DNA of 5,171 nt from an uncultured Lysobacter sp. (GTDB taxonomy: Bacteria > Pseudomonadota > Gammaproteobacteria > Xanthomonadales > Xanthomonadaceae): positions 1 to 5,171 of the forward strand of contig CADCUA010000666.1 of the NCBI GenBank assembly GCA_902805755.1, in the 5' to 3' direction. Position numbers and translations under genes: made by a program. The notes beneath the pieces were generated by a model, which was not told the DNA's origin, made no database searches, and worked only from the letters and a program-made list of their open reading frames with translations. Numbering within the stretch: position 1 is the first letter of the stretch; each line of letters opens with the position of its first letter. This document shows positions 1 to 5,171 of this stretch, piece after piece.

Positions 1-25
1 GGGGGGCCCCCCCCCCCCCCCGGGG
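1..25. other. Terminal G/C homopolymer block, probable assembly-edge artefact
   Basis: The window opens with six G, then fifteen C, then four G. The right edge ends in six C. Read in the minus-strand gene, the block adds a run of five glycines flanked by prolines after a normal-looking TPR protein sequence. Homopolymers of this kind at both ends of a short contig are typical of read-end or assembly artefacts, so coding sequence left of about position 25 should not be trusted. A genuine glycine-rich linker is possible but less likely. Confidence 0.55.
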
Positions 26-1407
26 CTCGCGCCTTCGAGCGCCTGCCAGGCATCGACGCACTCACGCGCGGCCAGCACGCGATTACCGCGCAACTCACGA
101 TCGAAACAACGCCGCGCGGCCGGCGCCAATCTCGCGGCGGCACGACGGACGCGCGGATCGCGCGGGGCGATCTCCTGCGCGGCGCGCAGCCGGTCGAATG
201 CGCTGTCGCCCACCGGCAGGAGCAACTGCCCGCGGGCTTCGGCGGCAGCGGCCTGCTGCAGCAGCGCGACCAGTCGCTTCTGCCGTGCAGGCGTCATGGG
301 CGCACCCTGCAGCCTTCGCTGGCTCTGTCGCGCCCGCGCAAGGTGATCCTGCGCGGCGGCAATGGCGGTCGCGTCCGGGGCGATAGAACGCGCCACCGCC
401 AACGCGGACTCGGCCTCGCCGAACCTGAAATCCGCGGCCAGGCGCTGGCTGCGCTGGGCCAGCGCGTCCGCAACCGCGACCTGGCCGCGCAACGCCTCGG
501 GATCATCGGGCTGCGCGTCCAGCACCACGCGGTATTCGATCCACGCGCGTTCCGGCCGTCCACGCTGCAGATGCCGCGCCGCCATGCGCCGCCGCTCGTC
601 GAGCATCGATGCAAGATGTTCCTTCGCCGCGGGCAGATCGACATGGCCCGGATCGGTCTGCTCCACGCGCTGCAGTACCGCCGCCGCCGACGCCACCTGC
701 CCGGCCTCCAGGCGAGCCCGTGCTTTCTGCACGAGGTCGGCCAGCGTGTCCTCGCGCCCCTCGAGCGCGCCCACGTGACCCGGCTCCAGCGCCATCACGC
801 GCTGATAGAGGGCGAGCGCACTGTCGCTGCCCCCGTCGAGGTGACCACGAGCGCGCGCTGCCGCAGCCTGCGCCAGCAACCGCTCCACGCTGGCAACGCC
901 GGCCTCCTGCTCGCGCAGCGCCGCGGCGACCGGATCGACCACGGCCCGCGGAACCGCGAGCTCGCGTGCAAGCGTCAGCAACCGGTGCGCCTCGGCGTAG
1001 CGCCCCCGTCCCAGCGCGACCCGGGCTTGCGCGACGGCCGCTTGGCCCACGCGCATCAACCCGGCACGGGCATCCGCGCGATCCGGGTCGAGCGCAAGCG
1101 CCGCTTCGTACAGTTCCCGCGCGCCGCGCCCGTCGGCCGAGGTGAGCCGTCCTTGCCCCAGCGCGAGTGCCGCATCCGCGCGCAGTTGCTCGGAGCGCGT
1201 TTCAGGCCACAACCAGCCCGACACGACTTCGCGCACGAGCAACAACACGATCAGCACGGCGAGCGCAGCAAGCAGCCAATGCCGTAATCGCCCATGTCGC
1301 AGGCGCCAATGCTGCGCGAATGCGCGCGTACGGCCGCCCGCCTGTACCGATGGCGCCCCGACAGACGGGGCATCCGATGAACTGCGGCGTGGCGGCCTTG
1401 AAATCAC
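1..1407 (-). CDS. Membrane-anchored TPR-like repeat protein, 3'-truncated
   Basis: An open frame of 469 codons runs off the left edge of the window without a stop. The N-terminus is very basic and proline/serine rich (residues 1-43). It is followed by one hydrophobic segment at about 44-58 (WLLAALAVLIVLLLV) and then an Ala/Leu/Arg-rich helical region to the end. With the positive charge on the N-terminal side, the helical domain should lie in the periplasm. Degenerate tetratricopeptide-like units are visible, for example around 95-115 (ELYEAALALDPDRADA), 198-215 (LALYQRVMALEPGHVGA), 288-305 (AWIEYRVVLDAQPDDPEA) and 402-420 (SAFDRLRAAQEIAPRDPRV). Cys434 and Cys450 sit in the last helical unit and could form a periplasmic disulphide. 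I chose the GTG at 1407 because no ATG lies before the membrane segment; a TTG at 1428 would add seven residues. Neither has a clear ribosome binding site. The gene lies 33 bases after relA on the same strand, so it is probably co-transcribed with it. TPR proteins usually mediate protein contacts; no specific function can be assigned. Confidence 0.8.
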   Translation of the reverse strand, partial: MISRPPRRSSSDAPSVGAPSVQAGGRTRAFAQHWRLRHGRLRHWLLAALAVLIVLLLVREVVSGWLWPETRSEQLRADAALALGQGRLTSADGRGARELYEAALALDPDRADARAGLMRVGQAAVAQARVALGRGRYAEAHRLLTLARELAVPRAVVDPVAAALREQEAGVASVERLLAQAAAARARGHLDGGSDSALALYQRVMALEPGHVGALEGREDTLADLVQKARARLEAGQVASAAAVLQRVEQTDPGHVDLPAAKEHLASMLDERRRMAARHLQRGRPERAWIEYRVVLDAQPDDPEALRGQVAVADALAQRSQRLAADFRFGEAESALAVARSIAPDATAIAAAQDHLARARQSQRRLQGAPMTPARQKRLVALLQQAAAAEARGQLLLPVGDSAFDRLRAAQEIAPRDPRVRRAAARLAPAARRCFDRELRGNRVLAARECVDAWQALEGASPGGGGGPP

Positions 1408-1440
1408 CCGCGCAGCATAGCGTCGCAAGCTGTACGCCCG

Positions 1441-3609
1441 TCAGCTGCGGTGCGCATGCTCCACGCCGGGCAGCGCGCCCAGCTTGCCCAGCAGTCCCGA
1501 CAGTTGCCCGTAGTCGGACACCCGCACGCGCAAGCGGATGCGCACGCGGGCGCCATCGCGCTCGTGGTCGCTGCGGATGCTGCCTATGTGCGCGTCGCAC
1601 TGCGCGATCACGTTCGTGACCTCTTTCAGCAGCCATTTGCGGTCGACGGCCAGGAGCTCGACGTCGACGTCGTACTGCCGTCCGCGTCGTCCCCATTCCA
1701 CCGGCAGGATGCGCTGCGGATCGGCCAGCTCGAGCCGTTGCAGCGAAGGGCAGCCCGGTCGATGCACGGTGACGCCGCGACCGCGCGTGAGGTAACCGGC
1801 AATCGGTTCACCCGGCACGGGCTGGCAGCAGCGCGCGAGCTGCACCAGCAGGTTGCCGACGCCCTCGACGGTGAAATCGTCGGAACGGGTGGCGATGCGG
1901 GCAGGCGCCGGAGCTTCCACGACCGGAGCGGTCGGCATCGTTGCCGCACGTTCGTGCTCCAGCAGCACGCGCCCGACCTGATGCGGCCCGAGATCCCCCA
2001 GCGCGACGTGCACATAGAGTTCCGCATCGGACGCGGCATGGAAGCGCTCTCGCGCCGGTCCGAGTTCCGCGCCCAGCAACCCCAGCCGGCGCAACTCCCT
2101 GTCCAGCAACTCCCGCCCGGCCTGTTCGTTGCGTTCGCGGTCCAGACGGTGAAACCACGTCCGCACCTTTTCACGCGAGCGGCTGCTAGCGAGAAATCCG
2201 TTAGACGCGAGCAGCCAGTCGCGCCTAGGCTCACCCGTTTTCGACGTCAGGATCTCGACGCGATCGCCGCTGCGCAGCTTGTGGTCCAGCGGCACGATGC
2301 GGCCGTCGACTTTCGCGCCGCGGCAGCGGTGGCCGACTTCAGTATGCACCTGATAGGCGAAATCCAGCGGCGTCGCGCCGGCCGGCAGGTCGATGACCTC
2401 GCCCTTTGGGGTGAGCACGTAGACCCGGTCCTCGACGAGCTCGGTGTCGAATTCGGTCGCGAGCGTATCTTCGCCATCGCGCGCGGAATCGGCCTGCGTT
2501 TCCAGCAGGCGCCGCATCCACGCGATCTTGCGGTCGAACGCCGCATTCGCCCCGTGGCCGCCGCCTTCCTTGTATTTCCAGTGCGCCGCCACGCCCAGCT
2601 CCGCCTGGCGGTGCATTTCGAACGTGCGGATCTGCACTTCCAGCGCCTTGCCCTCAGGCCCGACGAGGGCGGTGTGCAGCGAGCGGTAATCGTTGCGCTT
2701 GGGCCGCGCGATGTAATCGTCGAATTCGCTGGGAATCGGCGTCCAGGTCGCATGCACGATGCCGAGCACGGCGTAGCACGACGCGACGTCCTCCACGAGC
2801 ACGCGCACTGCGCGCAGGTCGTAGAGCTCACCGATCGGCACGCCCTTGCGCTGCATCTTCTTCCAGATGCTGTAGATGTGCTTCGGCCGGCCGGCGACCT
2901 CAGCGTGCACGCCGTGCGCGGCGAGCGCAGCGCGCAACGTGGACAGCACCTCTTCGATGTAGTGCTCGCGCCCGGTGCGCTTTTCATCGAGCAGGCGCGC
3001 GATCTGCTGGTAGGTCGCAGGCTCCAGGTAACGGAACGCGAGGTCCTCAAGCTCCCACTTCAACCGCCAGATGCCGAGCCGGTTCGCGAGCGGCGCGTGG
3101 ATATCGCGCGTGAGCATGGCCAGTTCGCGTCGCTCCGCCTCCGGCAGGCCCGCTGCCAGCCGCAGTTGCGCAAGCTGGCGCGCAAGCAGGATCGGCACCA
3201 CGCGCAGGTCGCGCACGATCGCGAGCAACAGCCTACGCAAACCTTCGCCACGCGAGGCGCCCGCGTGTTCGCGGTGCAGCGTCCAAACCTGCGCGGCCGC
3301 GCGCTGGCCATCGAGCAGCGCCGCGATCACCGGATGCGCCGTCGCGAACGTCGCGCCGAGTCGATCGTGTACCGACGGCATCGAATGCAGCAGCGCCGCT
3401 GCCAGCGTGTCGCCGTCCGCGTCCAGTCGCGAAAGCGCCTCCAACGTGCCGATCAGTTCGGCGCTGGCCACCTCGCCGATGCCGTCCTGCGGCTGGCCCG
3501 CCTGCAGCAGCCGTTCGCGAACCCCGTCCGCGATCGCACGCGATGCCGGCAGTGCGAGCGCTGCTTCGATCGTCAGGGCGGCGGGCACGGCGGAAGATGG
3601 CGGATGCAT
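1441..3609 (-). CDS. relA: RelA, ribosome-associated (p)ppGpp synthetase (stringent response)
   Basis: This 722-residue protein has the full long RSH layout and normal RelA length. It transfers pyrophosphate from ATP to GDP/GTP when a deacylated tRNA occupies the ribosomal A site. An HD-type N-terminal domain (about 25-190) is degenerate: the HD pair reads H75-S76, the usual upstream metal histidine is absent, and the later LADRL motif reads LARQL (R144). Hydrolase activity is therefore very unlikely. The synthetase domain (about 225-347) has GRPKHIYSIWKKM (240-252), D264 in YDLRAVR, E295-F-D-D298 (the acidic EXDD form of monofunctional RelA), Y308, E324 in LEVQIRT and AHWKYK (342-347). The TGS domain (about 394-455) keeps H422, the equivalent of the E. 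coli residue that contacts the tRNA 3' end. A zinc-finger/CC domain has C594, C595 and C620, and an ACT domain covers about 645-720. ATG 3609 is the only start after an in-frame TAG at 3646-3648, although no good Shine-Dalgarno precedes it. Unusual positions are D307 in the nucleotide-binding loop and G619 next to C620. Confidence 0.97.
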   Translation of the reverse strand: MHPPSSAVPAALTIEAALALPASRAIADGVRERLLQAGQPQDGIGEVASAELIGTLEALSRLDADGDTLAAALLHSMPSVHDRLGATFATAHPVIAALLDGQRAAAQVWTLHREHAGASRGEGLRRLLLAIVRDLRVVPILLARQLAQLRLAAGLPEAERRELAMLTRDIHAPLANRLGIWRLKWELEDLAFRYLEPATYQQIARLLDEKRTGREHYIEEVLSTLRAALAAHGVHAEVAGRPKHIYSIWKKMQRKGVPIGELYDLRAVRVLVEDVASCYAVLGIVHATWTPIPSEFDDYIARPKRNDYRSLHTALVGPEGKALEVQIRTFEMHRQAELGVAAHWKYKEGGGHGANAAFDRKIAWMRRLLETQADSARDGEDTLATEFDTELVEDRVYVLTPKGEVIDLPAGATPLDFAYQVHTEVGHRCRGAKVDGRIVPLDHKLRSGDRVEILTSKTGEPRRDWLLASNGFLASSRSREKVRTWFHRLDRERNEQAGRELLDRELRRLGLLGAELGPARERFHAASDAELYVHVALGDLGPHQVGRVLLEHERAATMPTAPVVEAPAPARIATRSDDFTVEGVGNLLVQLARCCQPVPGEPIAGYLTRGRGVTVHRPGCPSLQRLELADPQRILPVEWGRRGRQYDVDVELLAVDRKWLLKEVTNVIAQCDAHIGSIRSDHERDGARVRIRLRVRVSDYGQLSGLLGKLGALPGVEHAHRS

Positions 3610-3647
3610 GGCGCGATGCCGGAAGGATTGCCGCGTGAGGTCGGTCT

Positions 3648-3676
3648 ACACTAGCGGCCGACGCGTACGAGGGGAA
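3648..3676 (-). promoter_or_regulatory. Candidate relA promoter (weak sigma70-like)
   Basis: On the minus strand TTCCCC (3676-3671) and TAGTGT (3653-3648) are separated by exactly 17 bases. Each matches the consensus box at only three of six positions. Transcription would begin near 3641, giving a leader of roughly 30 bases before the relA ATG. Spacing and location fit, but the match is weak and GC-rich genomes give such hits by chance. Confidence 0.25.
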
Positions 3677-3742
3677 CCGGCCGTCCCTGCGAACCGCTGC
3701 TCCGTCCTTCAGTTGGCATTGGCCGTATGGTGGACGTTGCGG

Positions 3743-3759
3743 CCGCCTGTTTGAGGCGG
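3743..3759. repeat. Short inverted repeat, 6-bp stem with 5-base loop
   Basis: CCGCCT (3743-3748) pairs with AGGCGG (3754-3759) around the loop GTTTG. No T-run follows on either strand, so it is not a convincing intrinsic terminator. It abuts the palindrome at 3759-3768 and overlaps the candidate -35 box of the plus-strand gene, so it could be a protein binding site or a leader hairpin. Confidence 0.4.
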
Positions 3760-3781
3760 GATCGATCCGGCGTGCAATAAC
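3751..3781 (+). promoter_or_regulatory. Weak promoter candidate for the exported-protein gene
   Basis: TTGAGG (3751-3756) matches the -35 consensus at four of six positions. AATAAC (3776-3781) matches the -10 box at four of six and is preceded by TG one base upstream, an extended -10 arrangement. The 19-base spacer is longer than ideal. A start near 3788 would give a leader of about 120 bases that includes the hairpin at 3798-3838. This is a tentative call. Confidence 0.22.
3759..3768. repeat. 10-bp perfect palindrome GGATCGATCC
   Basis: The palindrome GGATCGATCC lies in the divergent intergenic region. Its left eight bases GGATCGAT recur at 3803-3810, 44 bases downstream, close to four helical turns. 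A related inverted copy CGATCC appears at 3827-3832. The arrangement resembles paired operator half-sites, but no known regulator is recognised from it. Confidence 0.4.
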
Positions 3782-3797
3782 GTCCGGGTGCTGATAG

Positions 3798-3838
3798 CCG
3801 CTGGATCGATATCGCGACGCGAATCGCGATCCAGACGG
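3798..3838. repeat. Long hairpin upstream of the exported-protein gene
   Basis: CCGCTGGATCG (3798-3808) pairs with CGATCCAG (3827-3834) and, after one bulged A at 3835, with CGG (3836-3838). This gives 11 base pairs with one bulge and an 18-base loop. The loop and right arm hold the repeated heptamer ATCGCGA (3811-3817 and 3823-3829). There is no T-tract, so this is more likely an operator or a structured 5' leader than a terminator. It lies about 73 bases before the start codon. Confidence 0.5.
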
Positions 3839-3900
3839 TACAACGCGCCGGCACTGGCCCGGCATGTCACGTAACGCGCACCAATTAATGCGTACCGCAC

Positions 3901-3906
3901 GGAGAA
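3901..3906 (+). promoter_or_regulatory. Ribosome binding site that fixes the start at 3912
   Basis: GGAGAA sits with its GGAG core seven bases before the ATG at 3912. The upstream in-frame ATG at 3864 has no comparable site. The 3912 start also places a signal peptide at the very N-terminus, so the downstream start is preferred. Confidence 0.75.
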
Positions 3907-3911
3907 CCGAT

Positions 3912-4388
3912 ATGCGCCATTTCATTCCGATCCTGTTCGCCGCGGCAGCACTGGCTCCGGCCTTCGCGTTTGGACAGGAACGTTACGTCCCGCTCGAACA
4001 GCGCTTCACGGCCGAGCAGCTGCAGCAGACCGGTCTCGACCGTCTGAGCACGGCTGAACTCGCGCGCCTCAACAGCCTGCTGCGCGAGGAGCAGATCACA
4101 TCGCCACCAGCGTCGGCGGCAGCGAACATCGGCCTTCGCACGCCTCGTAAATCCGCCGAGCCCGAACAGAGCCGCGTGGATAGCCGGATCAAGGGCGAGT
4201 TCCGCGGCTGGTCGCCGGGCGCACGGCTTGAGCTGGAAAACGGACAGGTCTGGCGCGTCATCGAAGGTGAGCTCTATGCGCGTCGCATGGCCTCACCGAA
4301 GGTGACGATCAATTCCGGGCTCGTCAGCGGCTGGTATCTGCAGGTCGAAGGCCAGTCGCCGCGTGCCAAGGTCCGTCGCGAGAAATAA
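3912..4388 (+). CDS. Small exported protein of unknown function
   Basis: The protein has 158 residues. It starts with a typical signal peptide: MRHF, a hydrophobic core IPILFAAAALAP, and probable cleavage after A19 (AFA) or G21. Export to the periplasm or beyond is therefore expected; there is no lipobox cysteine and the mature part has no membrane segment. The mature protein has a short helical region (about 32-58, FTAEQLQQTGLDRLSTAELARL), a polar Pro/Ala linker (about 62-90) and a C-terminal part (96-158) that looks like a small beta-rich domain. Its key features are GW at 99-100, LENGQVWR at 108-115, SPKVTI at 128-133 and SGWYLQVEG at 139-147. From memory, similar short secreted proteins with a conserved NGQ-W core are common and uncharacterised in xanthomonads. 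The start is set by GGAGAA and the signal peptide. The gene is divergent from relA and convergent with hrpA, so it is probably transcribed alone. Confidence 0.85.
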   Translation: MRHFIPILFAAAALAPAFAFGQERYVPLEQRFTAEQLQQTGLDRLSTAELARLNSLLREEQITSPPASAAANIGLRTPRKSAEPEQSRVDSRIKGEFRGWSPGARLELENGQVWRVIEGELYARRMASPKVTINSGLVSGWYLQVEGQSPRAKVRREK

Positions 4389-4397
4389 GCCCGGCCA

Positions 4398-4423
4398 AGC
4401 TGCGGGTCATTGGTCCCGCAGCT
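4398..4423. terminator. Shared hairpin between convergent genes (putative bidirectional terminator)
   Basis: AGCTGCGGG (4398-4406) pairs perfectly with CCCGCAGCT (4415-4423) around an 8-base loop. It starts ten bases after the stop of the exported-protein gene. The hrpA stop codon (4407-4409 on the minus strand) lies inside the loop and the right arm covers the last hrpA codons. There is no clear T-run on the plus strand; the minus strand has only a weak TTATTT about 13 bases beyond the stem. It could end transcription both ways, or mainly protect the 3' ends. Confidence 0.6.
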
Positions 4424-5171
4424 GTGCGAGCCGCGCAGCCAGCTTCTTCGGCGATACGCCGCCGCGCGCGCCCAGCTCCTGGGCGAACATCGATACGCGC
4501 AGTTCCTCCAGGTCCCAGCGAAGCGCCTGCCATTCGGGATCATCGCGATTGGCAGCCTCGGCAAGCGCGTCGCCGAACGGCTTGAGCTCCAGCATGCGCG
4601 CCTGGTCGCGCACCGGGTCACGCAGTGCGCGTTCACCGCGCAGCAGCAGCGCCTTTAGGTAGCGCGGGTATTCGCGCAGCACCTCGCCCGGCACGTCGCG
4701 CAGGAAACCCGGCGGCGTTAGCGACGCGAGCTGCGCATGCATGTCGTCGAGATTGCCGCGTGCCCAGCCCATCAGTGGCGATTCCAGCTTGCCGCGCAAC
4801 TCGCCCACGAGCGTGAGGATCGCATCGGCCTGGCGCAGCCGCTCCATCGCCTGCGGGAACAGCTCTTTCACGATCGCCTCGCGCTTGCGGACAAACGCCT
4901 CGGGATCGCGGATATCGCCCAGCCCGTCGCACGCGAGTGCATCGAACGCGCCTTCGACGAGATCATTGCGCAGCCGGTCGGCATCCTTGAGCCCGTCATG
5001 GCGCGGCGAATGCGATTCGATCGCCGCGTACAGCAGGCCGGTTTTCGGCGCCACCGGCAGTTGCTTGCGTGCCTGCCGGAAACGGTCGGCCAGCGCGATT
5101 TCCAGCAGCCGTCGCACGCCACGCGGATGTTCGCGCAGCGCCTCGGCGCGGCGCTTGCCGTGCTGCCCCCC
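4407..5171 (-). CDS. hrpA: HrpA, ATP-dependent RNA helicase, C-terminal part (5'-truncated)
   Basis: The last 254 residues of the protein are present and the gene continues past the right edge. The fragment matches the C-terminal DUF3418 region of bacterial HrpA. It has a helical stretch beginning HPRGVRRLLEIALADRF, then YPRYLKALLLR (about 168-178), RDQARMLELKPF, and near the end LEELRVSMFAQELG (221-234) followed by the closing SPKKL. E. coli HrpA ends with the closely similar EELRVSYFAQQLG and a following SDKR. HrpA is a large DEAH-box helicase (about 1300 residues) linked to mRNA processing and, in E. coli, to rescue of stalled or collided ribosomes. Its helicase motifs lie outside this window. 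The first one or two glycine codons coincide with six terminal C bases and may be artefactual. A GTG at 5117 is internal and should not be taken as the start. Confidence 0.93.
   Translation of the reverse strand, partial: GGQHGKRRAEALREHPRGVRRLLEIALADRFRQARKQLPVAPKTGLLYAAIESHSPRHDGLKDADRLRNDLVEGAFDALACDGLGDIRDPEAFVRKREAIVKELFPQAMERLRQADAILTLVGELRGKLESPLMGWARGNLDDMHAQLASLTPPGFLRDVPGEVLREYPRYLKALLLRGERALRDPVRDQARMLELKPFGDALAEAANRDDPEWQALRWDLEELRVSMFAQELGARGGVSPKKLAARLAQLRDQ

Larger units (their letters stand above)
3610..3911. other. Divergent intergenic region between relA and the exported-protein gene
   Basis: These 302 bases separate two divergently transcribed genes and must carry both promoters. 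They contain a 6-bp hairpin (3743-3759), a 10-bp palindrome (3759-3768), a longer hairpin (3798-3838) and a small 5-bp stem (3847-3863). Weak sigma70-like candidates are listed separately. Short open frames occur, including a 17-codon ATG frame at 3727-3780, but none has a ribosome binding site or recognisable product. I see no tRNA or other RNA gene that I can name. Confidence 0.7.

Noticed and set aside
343..1287. A 314-codon open frame on the plus strand
   Set aside because: It is antisense to the TPR-like gene, is dominated by Arg/Pro/Ala/His and has no convincing ribosome binding site. The minus strand frame has a membrane segment and clear repeat pattern.
1202..1696. A 164-codon minus-strand frame bridging the end of relA and the start of the TPR gene
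   Set aside because: It overlaps both well-supported genes in another frame and reads as low-complexity Arg/Ala sequence.
1450..3654. A 734-codon open frame on the plus strand covering all of relA
   Set aside because: It is antisense to relA with codon boundaries in register. In a high-GC gene with G/C-rich third positions this frame tends to lack stops. Its translation is Arg/His/Gln-rich and shows no domain.
3727..3780. A 17-codon frame (MVDVAAACLRRDRSGVQ) upstream of the exported-protein gene, possibly a leader peptide
   Set aside because: It has no Shine-Dalgarno, no run of a regulatory amino acid, and sits too far from the gene to support an attenuation model.
3864..3911. N-terminal extension of the exported protein from the ATG at 3864
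   Set aside because: It would put sixteen polar and basic residues before a signal peptide that is otherwise at the N-terminus, and only the ATG at 3912 has a good ribosome binding site.
3233..3925. A 230-codon minus-strand frame across the intergenic region into relA
   Set aside because: It overlaps the start of relA in another frame and the signal-peptide region of the opposite gene, and its composition is that of a shadow frame.
1..5171. A hidden defence system, mobile element or CRISPR array
   Set aside because: No transposase, integrase, toxin-antitoxin pair, spaced repeats, terminal repeats (apart from the G/C homopolymer edges) or composition shift is visible. The genes are core chromosomal types.

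Overview
The window is ordinary chromosomal DNA from a high-GC gammaproteobacterium. The best fit is the Xanthomonadales/Lysobacteraceae group (Lysobacter, Luteimonas, Xanthomonas relatives). The evidence is strong G/C bias at third codon positions, a RelA and an HrpA C-terminus that align by eye with gammaproteobacterial versions, and a small exported protein of a type I associate with this group. The genus is an inference and cannot be fixed from the sequence alone.

Layout from left to right. Positions 1-1407 (minus) hold a 3'-truncated gene for a single-pass membrane protein with TPR-like helical repeats. Positions 1441-3609 (minus) hold a complete relA, the ribosome-linked (p)ppGpp synthetase; the TPR gene starts 33 bases after the relA stop, so the two are probably co-transcribed. 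Positions 3610-3911 form a divergent intergenic region with two hairpins, a 10-bp palindrome and weak promoter candidates. Positions 3912-4388 (plus) encode a 158-residue exported protein of unknown function. Positions 4407-5171 (minus) hold the 3' end of hrpA (DEAH-box RNA helicase, DUF3418 region), which runs off the right edge. The convergent exported-protein gene and hrpA are only 18 bases apart and share a perfect 9-bp hairpin whose loop contains the hrpA stop codon.

Functionally, RelA makes the stringent-response alarmone when uncharged tRNA enters the ribosome, and HrpA acts on stalled ribosomes and mRNA in other bacteria, so both touch translation stress. Nothing shows that they are co-regulated. 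The TPR protein may be a passenger or a partner of the relA operon.

I see no mobile element, CRISPR array, RNA gene or defence-type system. The points worth a second look are residue changes in RelA, the symmetric sequences upstream of the exported protein, the uncharacterised TPR and exported proteins, and the suspicious G/C homopolymers at the window ends.
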